Made by a program: the position numbers and the translations under genes
The notes under the pieces: generated by a model
Told to the model about the DNA's origin: nothing
Seen by the model: only the letters and a program-made list of their open reading frames with translations
The model's database searches: none
From: Azonexus sp.
GTDB taxonomy: Bacteria; Pseudomonadota; Gammaproteobacteria; Burkholderiales; Rhodocyclaceae
Reading direction: 5' to 3'
Assembly: GCA_017983615.1 (NCBI GenBank)
Contig: JAGOBB010000015.1
Coordinates: 1-58,173 of the forward strand
Length of the DNA: 58,173 nucleotides
Shown here: positions 9,781 to 20,725 of the stretch, one piece after another
Layout of the letters: each line of letters starts with the position of its first letter
How positions within the stretch are numbered: the first letter of the stretch is position 1

Positions 9781-10004
9781 TTGGTCTTTTCCTTGACTTC
9801 GACGTCGATAGTCTGGCCGCCGACCTGCTGGGCCGGCTTGGCTTCCTCGGCCGGCTTGTCAGCATTGGCTTCCTTCATGCCGTCCTTGAAGCCCTTGACC
9901 GCGCCGCCCAGATCCTGACCGACGTTACGCAGCTTCTTGGTGCCGAAAATGAGCATGACGATGACCAGAACGATCAGCCAGTGCCAAATGGAAAAACTGC
10001 CCAT
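9774..10004 (-). CDS. tatA: Twin-arginine translocase subunit TatA
   Basis: The 76-residue protein starts [21 protein letters not shown], followed by [22 protein letters not shown], the TatA transmembrane helix, hinge and amphipathic helix. It oligomerises to form the Tat conduit. AGGAG is placed 8 bp before the ATG at 10004; the frame stays open upstream but the extra residues are not TatA-like. It follows the HIT gene by 10 bp, so tatABC is probably read from the his/hinT transcript. Confidence 0.95.
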   Translation of the reverse strand: MGSFSIWHWLIVLVIVMLIFGTKKLRNVGQDLGGAVKGFKDGMKEANADKPAEEAKPAQQVGGQTIDVEVKEKTKG

Positions 10005-10014
10005 GATGTGTCTC

Positions 10015-10365
10015 CTAGAGTCGTTTGAGCATGGGGCCGACCGGATCGGGCCCGCCCACGATATGCGCGTGCAGATGCGGCACTTCCTGCTGCCCCACAC
10101 GACCGGTGTTGATGATCACCCGGAATCCATCCGGGCTGCCTTGAGCTACTGCAATCTCATTGGCCTTGGCCAGCATTTTCCCCAAGACCATCGTATCTTC
10201 GGCCAAAACTGTCGCCAGCGAGGTGATGTGCTTTTTCGGAATCACCAGCACATGCACCGGACGGGCCGGATTGATGTCCTTGAAGGCGAGGATGTCCTCG
10301 TCCTCGTAGACCTTGGCTGCCGGAATCTTGCCGTCAACGATCTTGCAGAAAATGCAGTCGCTCAC
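10015..10365 (-). CDS. hinT: HIT family purine nucleoside phosphoramidase (HinT-like)
   Basis: The 116-residue protein has the N-terminal [13 protein letters not shown] and the histidine-triad motif [11 protein letters not shown] near the C-terminus, the active site for nucleoside-phosphoramidate hydrolysis. The length and the position between hisE and tatA are standard for betaproteobacteria. It overlaps hisE by 4 bp, so it is likely cotranscribed with the histidine genes. Confidence 0.93.
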   Translation of the reverse strand: MSDCIFCKIVDGKIPAAKVYEDEDILAFKDINPARPVHVLVIPKKHITSLATVLAEDTMVLGKMLAKANEIAVAQGSPDGFRVIINTGRVGQQEVPHLHAHIVGGPDPVGPMLKRL

Positions 10366-10688
10366 TTTGCCCCCCGTGCCGCCTTCTCGTCAATCCCGGA
10401 AATACCCTCACGCCGGCGCATTTCCTGCGACACGTCTTCGATGCTCAGGCCGTAGAACGCAAGCAGCACAAGCACGTGATAAATCACGTCGGTCGACTCC
10501 CAAACGATGTTCAGCTTCTTGCCATCCTTGGCCGCCATGATCAGCTCGGCGCACTCTTCGCCGATCTTCTTCAGGATCGAATCGGGGCCTTCGGAGAACA
10601 GCTTGGCGGTGTACGACTTTTCCGGATCGGCATGGCGACGGGAAGCCAGCGTCTCGGAGAGCCGGTGCAGGATGTCATGGGTGCTCAT
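10362..10688 (-). CDS. hisE: Phosphoribosyl-ATP pyrophosphatase
   Basis: The 108-residue stand-alone HisE (MazG-like fold) converts phosphoribosyl-ATP to phosphoribosyl-AMP, step 2 of histidine synthesis. KKIGEECAELIMAAKDG carries the metal-binding Glu residues, and VWESTDVIYHVLVLLAFYGL the second acidic helix. It overlaps hisI by 4 bp and hinT by 4 bp. Confidence 0.95.
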   Translation of the reverse strand: MSTHDILHRLSETLASRRHADPEKSYTAKLFSEGPDSILKKIGEECAELIMAAKDGKKLNIVWESTDVIYHVLVLLAFYGLSIEDVSQEMRRREGISGIDEKAARGAK

Positions 10689-11083
10689 TGGTAGATTTCC
10701 TTCGGGTCTTTCAGAACCGGATCAGCGGGAATCCAGCGATCCCCGTTCAATTCATTGAAAAAGCAACTCTCGCGACCAGTGTGACAGGCAATACCGCCCA
10801 CCTGTTCAATGCTCAGCAACAACACATCGCCATCGCAATCGGTGCGGATCGAGCGGATTTTCTGGAAATGCCCCGACTCCTCACCCTTGCGCCACAGTCG
10901 CTTTCTCGAACGCGACCAGTATACCGCGTTGCCGCAGCGAACCGTCTCCTGCAGCGACTCGCGATTCATGTAGGCGAACATCACGACGCGGCCATTTTCG
11001 TCCTGCGCAATGGCTGGAATCATGCCGTCGGCGTCCCATTTGAGCGCCTCCAGCCAGTTCTGGGAGTTATCGAGATCGCTCAC
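10685..11083 (-). CDS. hisI: Phosphoribosyl-AMP cyclohydrolase
   Basis: The 132-residue enzyme opens the purine ring of phosphoribosyl-AMP, step 3 of histidine synthesis. [19 protein letters not shown]-like sequence, DCDGDVLLL and the metal-binding [10 protein letters not shown] are the family signatures. It is separate from HisE, as in many betaproteobacteria, and overlaps hisF by 4 bp. Confidence 0.95.
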   Translation of the reverse strand: MSDLDNSQNWLEALKWDADGMIPAIAQDENGRVVMFAYMNRESLQETVRCGNAVYWSRSRKRLWRKGEESGHFQKIRSIRTDCDGDVLLLSIEQVGGIACHTGRESCFFNELNGDRWIPADPVLKDPKEIYQ

Positions 11084-11838
11084 AACCGCACTTCGATGCC
11101 GCGCGCCGCCATGTATTCCTTGGCCTGGCGCACGGTGAATTCGCCGAAATGGAAGATCGAGGCAGCCAGCACCGCATCTGCCCGGCCTTCAGTCACACCG
11201 TCGGCCAGATGCTGCAGGTTGCCGACGCCGCCCGAGGCAATAACCGGAATGGACACTGAATCGGAAACGGCACGGGTCAGCGCCAGGTCAAAACCGTTCT
11301 TGGTACCGTCGCGGTCCATGCTGGTCAGCAGGATTTCACCGGCGCCCAGTGCCGCGACCTTTTTCGCCCATTCAATGGTATCCAGGCCGGTATCGTTGCG
11401 GCCGCCGTGCGTAAACACGTGCCACTTGCCCGGCGCAACCTGTTTGGCGTCGATGGCGACAACGATGCACTGCGAGCCGACCTTGGACGAAGCATCGAAG
11501 ACCAGGTCGGGATTCTGCACCGCGGCGGTATTCATCGACACCTTGTCGGCGCCGGCGTTGAGCAGGCGACGGACATCCTCGACCTTGCGCACGCCGCCAC
11601 CGACGGTCAGCGGAATGAAGACCTGCTCAGCGCAGGCTTCGACGATGTGCAGGATGATGTCGCGCTGGTCGCTGGAAGCGGTGATGTCGAGGAAGGTTAC
11701 CTCGTCGGCGCCCTGCTCGTCGTAGCGGCGGGCGATCTCGATCGGGTCGCCAGCGTCACGCAGGTCGACGAAGTTGGTCCCCTTGACGACGCGGCCAGCC
11801 GTGACGTCGAGACAGGGGATGATCCGCTTGGCGAGCAT
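11080..11838 (-). CDS. hisF: Imidazole glycerol phosphate synthase cyclase subunit
   Basis: The 252-residue (beta/alpha)8 barrel starts [19 protein letters not shown], with the catalytic Asp in CLDV; the second catalytic Asp is in [15 protein letters not shown]. With HisH it makes imidazole glycerol phosphate and AICAR from PRFAR and glutamine-derived ammonia. Its start codon overlaps the hisA stop by one base (TGATG). Confidence 0.97.
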   Translation of the reverse strand: MLAKRIIPCLDVTAGRVVKGTNFVDLRDAGDPIEIARRYDEQGADEVTFLDITASSDQRDIILHIVEACAEQVFIPLTVGGGVRKVEDVRRLLNAGADKVSMNTAAVQNPDLVFDASSKVGSQCIVVAIDAKQVAPGKWHVFTHGGRNDTGLDTIEWAKKVAALGAGEILLTSMDRDGTKNGFDLALTRAVSDSVSIPVIASGGVGNLQHLADGVTEGRADAVLAASIFHFGEFTVRQAKEYMAARGIEVRL

Positions 11839-12578
11839 CAGGCGCCCAACTGGTCAGCGAGTTCCTGCGCCGCCTTGAAATCGAGCGAACCGTCGTAGAC
11901 GGCACGACCGGCGATGGTGCCGATCACCCCTTCGCGTTCGACGGCGCACAGCGCCTTGATGTCGTCGAGGTTGGACAGGCCGCCGGAAGCGATGACCGGA
12001 ATGGTCAGCGCCTGAGCCAGGCGCACGGTGGCGTCGATGTTCAGGCCGGAGAGCATCCCGTCGCGGCCGATGTCGGTATAGATGATCGATTCGACACCGT
12101 AGTCCTCGTATTTCTTGCCGAGGTCGACGACATCGTGGCCGGTCAGCTTGGACCATCCGTCGGTCGCCACCTTGCCGTCCTTGGCATCGAGGCCGACGAT
12201 GATGTGTCCGGGGAAGGCGACACAGGCGTCGTGCAGGAAGCCGGGATTCTTGACCGCGGCGGTGCCGATGATCACGTAGGACAGACCACCGTCGAGGCAG
12301 GCCTCAATGGTGTCGAGGTCGCGGATGCCGCCGCCGAGCTGGACCGGAATTTCGTCGCCGACTTCGGCCAGGATGGCCTTGATCGCCGCCGCATTCTTCG
12401 GTTTGCCGGCAAACGCGCCATTCAGGTCGACCAGATGCAGGCGTCGGGCGCCCAGATCCAGCCAGTGGCGAGCCTGCTCGGCCGGGCTATCGGAAAAGAC
12501 AGTGGCCTGTTCCATCAGGCCCTGCTTCAGACGGACGCATTGGCCGTCCTTGAGGTCAATCGCAGGAATAATCAGCAT
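11838..12578 (-). CDS. hisA: ProFAR isomerase
   Basis: The 246-residue barrel is homologous to His[21 protein letters not shown] carries the catalytic Asp, and [12 protein letters not shown] the partner Asp. It catalyses the Amadori rearrangement of ProFAR to PRFAR, step 4 of histidine synthesis. It lies 34 bp from hisH and overlaps hisF by one base. Confidence 0.97.
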   Translation of the reverse strand: MLIIPAIDLKDGQCVRLKQGLMEQATVFSDSPAEQARHWLDLGARRLHLVDLNGAFAGKPKNAAAIKAILAEVGDEIPVQLGGGIRDLDTIEACLDGGLSYVIIGTAAVKNPGFLHDACVAFPGHIIVGLDAKDGKVATDGWSKLTGHDVVDLGKKYEDYGVESIIYTDIGRDGMLSGLNIDATVRLAQALTIPVIASGGLSNLDDIKALCAVEREGVIGTIAGRAVYDGSLDFKAAQELADQLGA

Positions 12579-12612
12579 GGGAGTCTATGAGAATAAATTC
12601 GACAGAAGCGAA

Positions 12613-13245
12613 TCAGGGGTGCCATTCAACGAAATTCTTCAGAAGTTGCAGACCGTCGCGAGCACTTTTCTCGGGGTGGAATTGAACCGCAAAGATATTA
12701 TCCCGCGCCACCGCACAGGTAAAGGGCACGCCATATTCGCAAGTGCCCGTCACCAGCGCAGGATCGGCCGGTTCGACGAAATAGCTGTGCACGAAATAGA
12801 AGCGGGCACCATCGGCGATGCCCTGCCACAGCGCGTGCGGCTGCTGACGCACCTCGTTCCAGCCCATGTGCGGCACTTTCAGGCGCTCGCCGCCCGGCAG
12901 CACCATTTTTTCGTCGGGGAAGCGTTTGACCTTGCCCGCGAAGATGCCGAGTGCCGGCACGTTGCCTTCGTCGCTGTGTTCGAACAGCATCTGCTCACCG
13001 ACGCAGATACCGAGGAAAGGCTTGTCCTTGGCCGCAGCGAGCACGGCCTCGCGCAGGCCGCGCGACTCCAGTTCGCGCATGCAATCGGGCATCGCGCCCT
13101 GACCGGGAAAGACGACGCGCTCGGCGGCACCGACCACGGCCGGATCGGCGGTGACGATAACTTGCTTGCCGCCGGCGACATGCTCCAGCGCCTTCGAAAC
13201 CGAGCGCAGGTTGCCCATGCCGTAGTCGATGACGGCAATGCTCAC
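12613..13245 (-). CDS. hisH: Imidazole glycerol phosphate synthase glutaminase subunit
   Basis: The 210-residue class I glutamine amidotransferase has the nucleophile Cys in [13 protein letters not shown] and the catalytic His/Glu in [13 protein letters not shown]. It feeds ammonia to HisF. It overlaps hisB by 4 bp. Confidence 0.97.
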   Translation of the reverse strand: MSIAVIDYGMGNLRSVSKALEHVAGGKQVIVTADPAVVGAAERVVFPGQGAMPDCMRELESRGLREAVLAAAKDKPFLGICVGEQMLFEHSDEGNVPALGIFAGKVKRFPDEKMVLPGGERLKVPHMGWNEVRQQPHALWQGIADGARFYFVHSYFVEPADPALVTGTCEYGVPFTCAVARDNIFAVQFHPEKSARDGLQLLKNFVEWHP

Positions 13246-13829
13246 AGCGTGCCCTTGGTCGACGGCATGGCGCCGGCCATGCGCGGATCGGGCGTCACCG
13301 CCATGCGCAGGGCGCGGCCGAAGGCCTTGAAGATGGTCTCGGCCTGATGGTGGGCGTTTTTGCCGCGCAGGTTGTCAATGTGCAGCGTCACACCGGCGTG
13401 GTTGACCAGCCCATGGAAGAATTCGCTGACCAGGTCGACGTCGAACTGGCCGATGACAGCGCGCGAGAATTCGACGTTGAGTTCAAGCCCCGGACGACCG
13501 GACAGGTCGATGACCACGCGCGACAGCGCCTCATCAAGCGGCACATAGCTGTGGCCGTAACGGGTCAGTCCCTTCTTGTCTCCCCAGGCCTTGGCCAGCG
13601 CCTGGCCAAAGGTGATGCCGATGTCTTCGACGGTATGGTGTGCATCGATGTGCAAATCGCCCTTGGCGTCGATGTCAAGATCGATCAGTCCATGGCGGGC
13701 GATCTGGTCGAGCATGTGGTCGAGGAAGGGGACGCCGGTGGCGAATTTTCCCTGGCCAGACCCATCGAGATTGAGACGCACGGTGATCTGCGTCTCCAGC
13801 GTGTTGCGAGTAATTTCGGCTTGCCGCAT
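13242..13829 (-). CDS. hisB: Imidazoleglycerol-phosphate dehydratase
   Basis: The 195-residue monofunctional IGPD has no HisB phosphatase domain. [25 protein letters not shown] and [20 protein letters not shown] provide the manganese-binding His and Glu residues. The start MRQAEITRN at 13829 gives the standard length; a longer frame to 13874 is not family-like. It is the first gene of the hisBHAFIE-hinT-tatABC run and is divergent from hisC, whereas hisC and hisD normally precede it on the same strand. Confidence 0.96.
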   Translation of the reverse strand: MRQAEITRNTLETQITVRLNLDGSGQGKFATGVPFLDHMLDQIARHGLIDLDIDAKGDLHIDAHHTVEDIGITFGQALAKAWGDKKGLTRYGHSYVPLDEALSRVVIDLSGRPGLELNVEFSRAVIGQFDVDLVSEFFHGLVNHAGVTLHIDNLRGKNAHHQAETIFKAFGRALRMAVTPDPRMAGAMPSTKGTL

Positions 13830-13906
13830 GGTGGAAGGCTGCAAAAGGCTTTTGATGGAGGCCCATGATACCATTTCGGCCTACTTTTCCGCTTTTCGTG
13901 AATCCC

Positions 13907-14977
13907 ATGAGTCGCTTCTGGAGCAAGGTCGCCCGCGGCCTCACCCCTTACGTACCGGGCGAGCAGCCCAAGATCGCCAACCTGATCAAGCTCAACACCA
14001 ACGAGAACCCCTACCCGCCCTCGCCCAAGGTGCTGGCGGCGATCCAGGTGGAACTCGGCGCCGACGCAGCGCGCCTGCGCCTCTACCCGGACCCGAATGC
14101 CGACCTGCTCAAGGCGGCCATCGCCCGGCGGCATGGCGTGACGCCGCAGCAAATTTTTGTCGGCAACGGTTCGGACGAGGTGCTCGGCCACGCCTTCATG
14201 GCGCTGCTCAAGCACGAGGCGCCTATCCTCTTCCCGGACATCACCTACAGTTTCTACCCGGTCTATTGCGGGCTGTATGGCGTTGACTACACAACCGTGG
14301 CGCTGGCCGATGATTTCAGCATCGACCCGGCTGACTACTGTGTTCGCCCGAACGGCGGCATCATTTTCCCCAACCCGAATGCGCCGACCGGCTGCCTGCT
14401 GGCGCTGGATGCCATCGAGCGCATCCTGAAGGCCAACCCGGATTCTGTGGTGCTCGTCGATGAAGCCTACGTCGACTTCGGCGGCGACACGGCGATTCCA
14501 CTGGTTGATCGCTACGACAACCTGCTGGTCGTACACACGCTGTCGAAATCGCGTTCGCTGGCCGGCCTTCGCGTTGGCTTCGCGGTTGGCCACCCGGCGC
14601 TGATCGAGGCGCTGGAGCGAGTCAAGAACAGCTTCAACTCTTACCCCCTGGATCGCCTGGCCATCGCCGGCGCCGTCGCTGCCATCGAGGACGAGGCGCA
14701 TTTCGAGCAATGCTGCAAGGCGGTCATCGCCAGCCGCGACCGCCTGACGACCGACCTCGCCAGCCTCGGCTTCGAGGTCCTGCCCTCGGCGGCCAACTTC
14801 ATCTTTGCCCGCCACGCGCAGCGCGATGCCGCAGAACTGGCCAAGGCGCTGCGCGATCAAAGCATCATCGTCCGCCATTTCAAATTGCCGCGCATCGACC
14901 AGTTTCTGCGCATCACCGTCGGCACCGACGCCGAATGTCAGGCTCTGGTCGATACGCTGCGCAAAATCCTCGCATGA
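13907..14977 (+). CDS. hisC: Histidinol-phosphate aminotransferase
   Basis: The 356-residue PLP enzyme of fold type I has [15 protein letters not shown] near the N-terminus, [19 protein letters not shown], and the Schiff-base lysine in [15 protein letters not shown]. It converts imidazole-acetol phosphate to histidinol phosphate. The start is uncertain: ATG at 13907 ([12 protein letters not shown]) is preferred, and an in-frame ATG at 13865 would add 14 residues; neither has a good Shine-Dalgarno. It is transcribed opposite to all the other his genes and shares the 77-bp spacer with hisB. Confidence 0.95.
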   Translation: MSRFWSKVARGLTPYVPGEQPKIANLIKLNTNENPYPPSPKVLAAIQVELGADAARLRLYPDPNADLLKAAIARRHGVTPQQIFVGNGSDEVLGHAFMALLKHEAPILFPDITYSFYPVYCGLYGVDYTTVALADDFSIDPADYCVRPNGGIIFPNPNAPTGCLLALDAIERILKANPDSVVLVDEAYVDFGGDTAIPLVDRYDNLLVVHTLSKSRSLAGLRVGFAVGHPALIEALERVKNSFNSYPLDRLAIAGAVAAIEDEAHFEQCCKAVIASRDRLTTDLASLGFEVLPSAANFIFARHAQRDAAELAKALRDQSIIVRHFKLPRIDQFLRITVGTDAECQALVDTLRKILA

Positions 14978-15189
14978 GCCCCACCCAAGTCATCTGGAAG
15001 CGCCCCGACGGCAGCGTCGTCGCCTGCACCGAGAAGATCAAGGTACTGCGCGAAAACCTCGAAGAATTGCGCCAGATGGCGCAGGATGCCTTCGAGGACG
15101 CGCTGCTGCTGGAGTGCGAGGAAAATCAGATCCGGGCCGTGTTTCAGGAAGTGATCGCCGGCCTGGAGAACCCCTACAACGAGATATGA
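14974..15189 (+). CDS. Small conserved-type hypothetical protein downstream of hisC
   Basis: The 71-residue acidic, helix-rich protein begins [20 protein letters not shown] and continues with [27 protein letters not shown]-type heptads, probably a short coiled coil. Its ATG overlaps the hisC stop (ATGA), so it is translationally coupled to hisC, and a terminator follows 5 bp after its stop. I believe similar small proteins occur in other betaproteobacteria, but no function is known to me. Confidence 0.8.
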   Translation: MSPTQVIWKRPDGSVVACTEKIKVLRENLEELRQMAQDAFEDALLLECEENQIRAVFQEVIAGLENPYNEI

Positions 15190-15193
15190 AAGC

Positions 15194-15219
15194 AAAAAAC
15201 CGGCAGGAGCCGGTTTTTT
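15194..15219 (+). terminator. Rho-independent terminator after hisC and the small gene
   Basis: AAAAAACCGG, 6-nt loop, CCGGTTTTTT. It is a perfect stem with a U-run on the plus strand, and symmetrical enough to act in both directions. Confidence 0.85.
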
Positions 15220-15269
15220 AACGGAGCGTGCCACCCCAGGTGGCAGATAGAAAACGCTTCGTTGGCTAT

Positions 15270-15395
15270 TCAGCGGACGATCAAGGGAACGGTGCCTGAA
15301 GCGTGTTTTTTGACTTGCTTCGCGGCCTTCTTTTCCTTGGGAGTCAATGCGGACTGCTTCTTGGATTCCTTGTTGCCTTGTCTGATCTTGCCCAT
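15270..15395 (-). CDS. Small lysine-rich hypothetical protein
   Basis: The 41-residue protein begins MGKIRQGNKESKKQSALTPK and continues EKKAAKQVKKHAS; about one third is basic. The strong AAAGGAG Shine-Dalgarno placed 8 bp before the ATG at 15395 supports it as a real gene although it is very short; a longer frame to 15500 lacks such a signal. The high charge suggests nucleic-acid or ribosome association, but no function can be assigned. It is one of the genes sitting between hisC and hisD. Confidence 0.65.
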   Translation of the reverse strand: MGKIRQGNKESKKQSALTPKEKKAAKQVKKHASGTVPLIVR

Positions 15396-15501
15396 GATGA
15401 AACTCCTTTGGCGCACCGGCAAAAATTGCGGCGCTGATTCAGTATAGGCCGATCGACGATAGCCACCAGAGAAGTTGTGTGACCGAACTCTGCCTGCCAC
15501 G

Positions 15502-15539
15502 GCAAATGCTACGGTCGGCCCTAAAAAAGGGCAAAAATC
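15502..15539 (+). repeat. Dispersed 40-bp repeat, copy 4
   Basis: GCAAATGCTACGGTCGGCCC followed by TAAAAAAGGGCAAAAATC. It is a full-length copy. Its end overlaps the stop codon of the chrA gene at 15538. Confidence 0.85.
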
Positions 15540-16056
15540 AGATCAGGCCAAACAACCCGAGCCCTGCACCGACACCGATCAGCCATAGCGGGTGCAGTTT
15601 CGTCCGCAGATTGACGACGACCGTTACGCCGACCAGCGCCCAGGCCGCCCAGCCGAAAGCCGCCGCCTGCGCAATCAGCGTCGCCCCCGAGAAAACCAGC
15701 CCGACGGCGAGCGGCGCAACACCGATGCTGACCGCCTTCTGCCAGCGCTTGCCGGCGAAGCTTTCCCAGCGGTCGATCAACAGGTAGATCAGCACGCTCA
15801 TCGGCAAACACATGGCCAGCGTCGCCGACAACGCGCCGGCCAGCCCGGCGATTTCCCAGCCGATCAGCGTGACGACCAGCACATTCGGCCCCGGCGCCGC
15901 TTGGGCGATGGCGTAAAGGTGAGTGAAAGTGGCGTCGTCCAGCCAGTGATGGTTTTCGACCACGACGCGGTGCATTTCCGGCAGCAGGGCCGTGGCGCCG
16001 CCAAAGGCAACCAGGGCGAGCAAGGCGAATTCGAGGAACAGTTCGACGACGATCAC
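15538..16056 (-). CDS. Chromate transporter, short-chain CHR subunit (second of pair)
   Basis: The 172-residue membrane protein begins MIVVELFLEFALLALVAFGG, with MHRVVVENHHWLDDATFTHLYAIAQAAPGPN, which corresponds to the GFGG and PGPN signatures of one CHR domain. Short-chain CHR proteins work as a heterodimer of two half-size subunits that together efflux chromate. It overlaps the partner gene by 4 bp. The end of the gene is formed by a dispersed repeat copy. Its location between hisD and hisB suggests insertion into the histidine operon. Confidence 0.85.
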   Translation of the reverse strand: MIVVELFLEFALLALVAFGGATALLPEMHRVVVENHHWLDDATFTHLYAIAQAAPGPNVLVVTLIGWEIAGLAGALSATLAMCLPMSVLIYLLIDRWESFAGKRWQKAVSIGVAPLAVGLVFSGATLIAQAAAFGWAAWALVGVTVVVNLRTKLHPLWLIGVGAGLGLFGLI

Positions 16057-16616
16057 GGCCGGCCTAGTTTCCAGTACGCCACACCGCCGGAGAGCAGCAG
16101 GCCGGCGACCATGACGCTGGGCATCGGCCAGCGCAGCCAGGCGATGGCCGCCACGGTCAGCGCCGTAAAAGGCAGGAAGGCCGGCTTGTCCTTGATCGCC
16201 ATACCCATCCGCCAGGCCATGGCGAACAGCAGGCCGACGCCGACGGCAGCGATGCCGCGCAACATGCCCTGGGCCAGCGGCAGACTACCGTAGCGATCGT
16301 AGAGCAGCGCCAGCAGCAGAACGATGAGCAGCGGCCCGGCGAGCAGGCCGAGCGGCGCGACGATGGCGCCGGCCAGGCCGTGAAAGCGCTTGCCGACGAC
16401 GACAGCCAGGTTGATCACGTTGGGTCCGGGCAAGAACTGACAAAGGCCGAACTGGGCGTTGAACTGCTCGGCGGTCATCCAGCGCCGCTCCTCGACCAGC
16501 ATGCGCCGCGCGAAGGGCAGCACGCCGCCGAAGCCGGACAGACCGACCGAGGAAAAACCCAAAAAAAGCGCCCGGAGGTCCGGGCGGATTTCGGGTTCGT
16601 CGCGAGGCTCGGCCAA
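16053..16616 (-). CDS. Chromate transporter, short-chain CHR subunit (first of pair)
   Basis: The 187-residue protein has the CHR domain signatures LFLGFSSVGLSGFGGVLPFAR, ERRWMTAEQFNAQFGLCQFLPGPN and a hydrophobic C-terminal half with about five helices. It pairs with the downstream gene, which it overlaps by 4 bp. It lies 12 bp downstream of hisD in the same direction, so it may be read from the hisGD transcript. Chromate as substrate is inferred from the family. Confidence 0.87.
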   Translation of the reverse strand: MAEPRDEPEIRPDLRALFLGFSSVGLSGFGGVLPFARRMLVEERRWMTAEQFNAQFGLCQFLPGPNVINLAVVVGKRFHGLAGAIVAPLGLLAGPLLIVLLLALLYDRYGSLPLAQGMLRGIAAVGVGLLFAMAWRMGMAIKDKPAFLPFTALTVAAIAWLRWPMPSVMVAGLLLSGGVAYWKLGRP

Positions 16617-16628
16617 GGCTGTCTGGAC

Positions 16629-17930
16629 TCAGTCTTCCAGGCGGTAGGCCGCCGACTGGGCGTGCGCCGGCAGGCCTTCGCCCTCGGCCAGCGTGCGCGC
16701 GATGCGCCCCAAGGTCTGAGCACCAGCCTTCGACACCTTGATCAGGCTGGTCCGCTTCTGGAAGTCATAGACACCAAGCGGCGACGAGAAGCGGGCGCTG
16801 CCCGAAGTCGGCAGCACGTGGTTCGGGCCGGCACAGTAGTCGCCGAGCGACTCCGAGGTGTAGTGGCCGATGAAGATGGCGCCGGCGTGGTGAATCTTGC
16901 TCACCCACGGATCAGGATCGGCCAGCGACAGCTCAAGGTGTTCCGGTGCAACGCGGTTGGCGATGGCCACCGCCTCTTCGAGATCGCGCACCAGGATGAA
17001 GGCACCGCGGTTGGTCAGCGAGGTTTCAATGACTTCGCGGCGCGGCATGGTCGGCAGCAGTTTTTCGATGCTAGCCTGCACTTGTTCAATGAAAGCGGCA
17101 TCGGTGCAAATCAGGATCGATTGCGCCAGTTCGTCGTGCTCGGCCTGCGAGAAAAGGTCCATTGCCACCCAGTCCGGATTGCCCGAACCATCGGAGACAA
17201 CGAGGATTTCCGACGGCCCGGCAACCATGTCGATGCCAACGATGCCGAACACCCGGCGCTTGGCCGTGGCAACGTAGGCATTGCCCGGCCCGACGATCTT
17301 GTCCACTTGCGGCACGGTATGCGTGCCGTAGGCCAGCGCGCCAACGCCCTGGGCGCCGCCAATCGTGAATACGCGGTCGACACCGGCCAGGCAGGCGGCG
17401 GCCAGCACCAGCTGGTTGTGCTCACCGCCCGGCGTCGGGACGACCATGATCAGTTCCTTGACGCCGGCCACCTTGGCCGGAATCGCGTTCATCAGCACCG
17501 ACGACGGGTAGGCCGCCTTGCCGCCCGGCACGTAGAGGCCGACACGATCAAGCGGGGTGATCATCTGGCCGAGCATCGTGCCGTCGGCTTCGGTGTACGA
17601 CCAGCCTTCCATCCTCTGCCGCTCATGGTAGGCCTTGATGCGGCCGGCAGCCGCTTCCAGCGCGGCGCGGCGCTCGGCCGGCAGGGCATCGAGGGCCCTC
17701 TGCAATTCGTCCTTCGAGAGTTCCAGATCGGCCATCGAAGCGGCAGTCAGGCGGTCGAATTTGTTGCTGTACTCGACCACGGCTGCATCGCCGCGGGTTT
17801 TGACGTCAGCCAGGATGCCGGCGACGGTGCGTTCGATGTTCTCATCGGCAGCCGCCTCGAAGGCGAGCAGCGCGTCCATTTTTGCCTTGAAATCGGCGTC
17901 GACCGTCGCAAGACGCTTGATGGCCACCAT
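16629..17930 (-). CDS. hisD: Histidinol dehydrogenase
   Basis: The 433-residue zinc-dependent NAD enzyme oxidises histidinol to histidine in two steps. [32 protein letters not shown], the [12 protein letters not shown] stretch, AGPSEILVV and [14 protein letters not shown] are family motifs. hisG ends immediately upstream (0 bp gap), indicating one transcript. Downstream, where hisC and hisB would be expected, the chrA pair follows instead. Confidence 0.97.
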   Translation of the reverse strand: MVAIKRLATVDADFKAKMDALLAFEAAADENIERTVAGILADVKTRGDAAVVEYSNKFDRLTAASMADLELSKDELQRALDALPAERRAALEAAAGRIKAYHERQRMEGWSYTEADGTMLGQMITPLDRVGLYVPGGKAAYPSSVLMNAIPAKVAGVKELIMVVPTPGGEHNQLVLAAACLAGVDRVFTIGGAQGVGALAYGTHTVPQVDKIVGPGNAYVATAKRRVFGIVGIDMVAGPSEILVVSDGSGNPDWVAMDLFSQAEHDELAQSILICTDAAFIEQVQASIEKLLPTMPRREVIETSLTNRGAFILVRDLEEAVAIANRVAPEHLELSLADPDPWVSKIHHAGAIFIGHYTSESLGDYCAGPNHVLPTSGSARFSSPLGVYDFQKRTSLIKVSKAGAQTLGRIARTLAEGEGLPAHAQSAAYRLED

Positions 17931-18575
17931 TTACTTCTCCACCGCCTGGGCAAAGGCGTCGATGATCGGTTGCAGGGTCTCGCGCTTGACCTTCAGCGAG
18001 GCCTGATTGACGACCAGACGCGATGAAATGTCCATGATGTGCTCACAGGCGACCAGCTTGTTTGCCTTCAACGTGCCGCCGGTGGACACCAGGTCGACGA
18101 TGGCGTCGGCCAGACCGGCCAGCGGCGCCAGTTCCATCGAGCCATAGAGCTTGATCAGGTCGATATGGACGCCCTTGGCGGCAAAATGCTCGCGTGCCGT
18201 CTTGGTGTATTTGGAGGCCACCTTCAGGCGATTCCCCTGGCGCACGGCGCTGGCGTAATCGAAGCCTTCGGGAATGGCGACCATCATCCGGCACTTGGCA
18301 ATCTTCAGGTCGAGCGGCGCGTAGAGACCTTCGCCGCCATGCTCGATCAGCACGTCCTTGCCGGCCACGCCGAGGTCGGCGGCACCGTACTGGACGTAGG
18401 TCGGGACGTCGGTGGCACGAACGATGACGACGCGCACATCCGGCTTGTTCGTCTCGATGATCAGCTTGCGGGAGGTTTCCGGGTTTTCGGTGGGCACGAT
18501 GCCAGCTGCGGCGAGCAGCGGCAGGGTTTCATCGAAAATGCGGCCCTTGGAAAGTGCGATGGTGATGCCGGTCAC
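17931..18575 (-). CDS. hisG: ATP phosphoribosyltransferase, short form
   Basis: The 214-residue protein starts [21 protein letters not shown] and has [15 protein letters not shown] and [14 protein letters not shown]. It catalyses the first committed step, PRPP plus ATP to phosphoribosyl-ATP. It lacks the C-terminal regulatory ACT-like domain of long HisG, so by family knowledge it needs HisZ as regulatory subunit; hisZ is not in this window. Confidence 0.96.
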   Translation of the reverse strand: MTGITIALSKGRIFDETLPLLAAAGIVPTENPETSRKLIIETNKPDVRVVIVRATDVPTYVQYGAADLGVAGKDVLIEHGGEGLYAPLDLKIAKCRMMVAIPEGFDYASAVRQGNRLKVASKYTKTAREHFAAKGVHIDLIKLYGSMELAPLAGLADAIVDLVSTGGTLKANKLVACEHIMDISSRLVVNQASLKVKRETLQPIIDAFAQAVEK

Positions 18576-18638
18576 GGGAGTTCTCGTGGCAAAAGAATAA
18601 TTTTACCGCAAAGCCGCAAAACGGCCGGGCAGAAAAGC

Positions 18639-18663
18639 AAAAAGCCCGGCAAGCCGGGCTTTC
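18639..18663 (-). terminator. Rho-independent terminator of the cold-shock gene
   Basis: AAAGCCCGGC, 2-nt loop, GCCGGGCTTT. Read on the minus strand it is followed by further T residues, so it ends the csp transcript before hisG. Confidence 0.8.
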
Positions 18664-18687
18664 TTTGATACAGGCGAATCCGCGAGC

Positions 18688-18894
18688 TTATTCAGCCGGG
18701 CGGATGTTGGCAGCCTGCTTGCCCTTCGGGCCATTGACGACGTCGAAGGTAACCTTTTGGTTCTCGGCCAGGGTCTTGAAACCGTTGCCTTGAATTGCAG
18801 AGAAGTGGGCGAAGAGGTCTTCACCACCTTCGGACGGGGAGATGAAACCGAAACCCTTGGAGTCGTTGAACCACTTAACGGTACCGTTTGCCAT
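18688..18894 (-). CDS. CspA family cold-shock protein
   Basis: The 68-residue OB-fold protein begins [20 protein letters not shown], containing RNP1 (KGFGFI); RNP2 (DLFAHFSAI) follows. It binds single-stranded RNA/DNA and melts RNA secondary structure. AGGAAG precedes the ATG at 18894; the open frame further upstream is the untranslated leader. A leader of about 120 nt, typical of cold-inducible csp genes, follows from the promoter proposed at 19021-19049. The gene separates hisG from murA, which usually adjoin in betaproteobacteria. Confidence 0.95.
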   Translation of the reverse strand: MANGTVKWFNDSKGFGFISPSEGGEDLFAHFSAIQGNGFKTLAENQKVTFDVVNGPKGKQAANIRPAE

Positions 18895-19020
18895 TTGATA
18901 GCTTCCTAAAATAAATATACGGGCTTGCGCCACAAAAATACGAGAACCAAGACCGAGGAGAGCTGACAAACCGTGGTACGGCGCAGGAACAAAACACTGC
19001 CTGGAAATCCCGAGCTTCAG

Positions 19021-19049
19021 AGTATGGGCCAGCTTTTCAAATACGCCAA
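19021..19049 (-). promoter_or_regulatory. Candidate sigma-70 promoter for the cold-shock gene
   Basis: Read on the minus strand: TTGGCG (19049-19044), 17 bp, CATACT (19026-19021). Transcription would start near 19013 and give a leader of about 120 nt before the csp ATG. It is matched by eye only. Confidence 0.4.
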
Positions 19050-19060
19050 GCTTTTTTTGC

Positions 19061-19104
19061 CAAATGCTACGGTCGGCCCGAAAAAAAGGCCAAATTCGGC
19101 ATTT
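19061..19104 (+). repeat. Dispersed 40-bp repeat, copy 5
   Basis: CAAATGCTACGGTCGGCCCG, an A-run, then GGCCAAATTCGGCATTT. It is a full-length intergenic copy between the csp promoter and the murA tail remnant. Confidence 0.85.
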
Positions 19105-19132
19105 CAGCGACATTCTGCACCCGATGCGTCAA

Positions 19133-19174
19133 TCAATGCACCCGCTTGACCGACGCCCCCAATTTGGCCAGCTT
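19133..19174 (-). pseudogene. Diverged second copy of the murA 3' end
   Basis: Read on the minus strand, 13 codons encode [13 protein letters not shown] followed by TGA. The true murA C-terminus is [13 protein letters not shown] followed by TAA, 99 bp upstream in the direction of transcription. Of the 14 codon pairs, nine differ in DNA, yet only one amino acid changes (K for R). Such synonymous divergence means this is a homologous tail from a related murA, not a recent copy-paste or chance. No other part of murA accompanies it. Confidence 0.8.
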
Positions 19175-19176
19175 TT

Positions 19177-19212
19177 GGCTACGGCGTAACGCCGGCTTTG
19201 CCGGCATTAGCC
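19177..19212. repeat. REP-like imperfect palindrome between the two murA tails
   Basis: GGCTA at 19177-19181 pairs with TAGCC at 19208-19212. Inside it, GCCGGC, a TTT loop and GCCGGC form a second stem, with a bulged CGGCGTA. There is no U-run, so it is not a classical terminator; the form is like REP elements. Confidence 0.5.
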
Positions 19213-19231
19213 TGCGCCGAAAGTTGACGTG

Positions 19232-20723
<1,492 letters not shown>

Positions 20724-20725
20724 TT

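Noticed and set aside
16380-18026. A 548-codon open frame opposite hisD and chrA
   Set aside because: It is antisense to two well-supported genes; no motif.
19177-19231. The palindrome next to the murA tails as an attC site
   Set aside because: RYYYAAC and GTTRRRY cores in the right places are lacking; the stem is REP-like.
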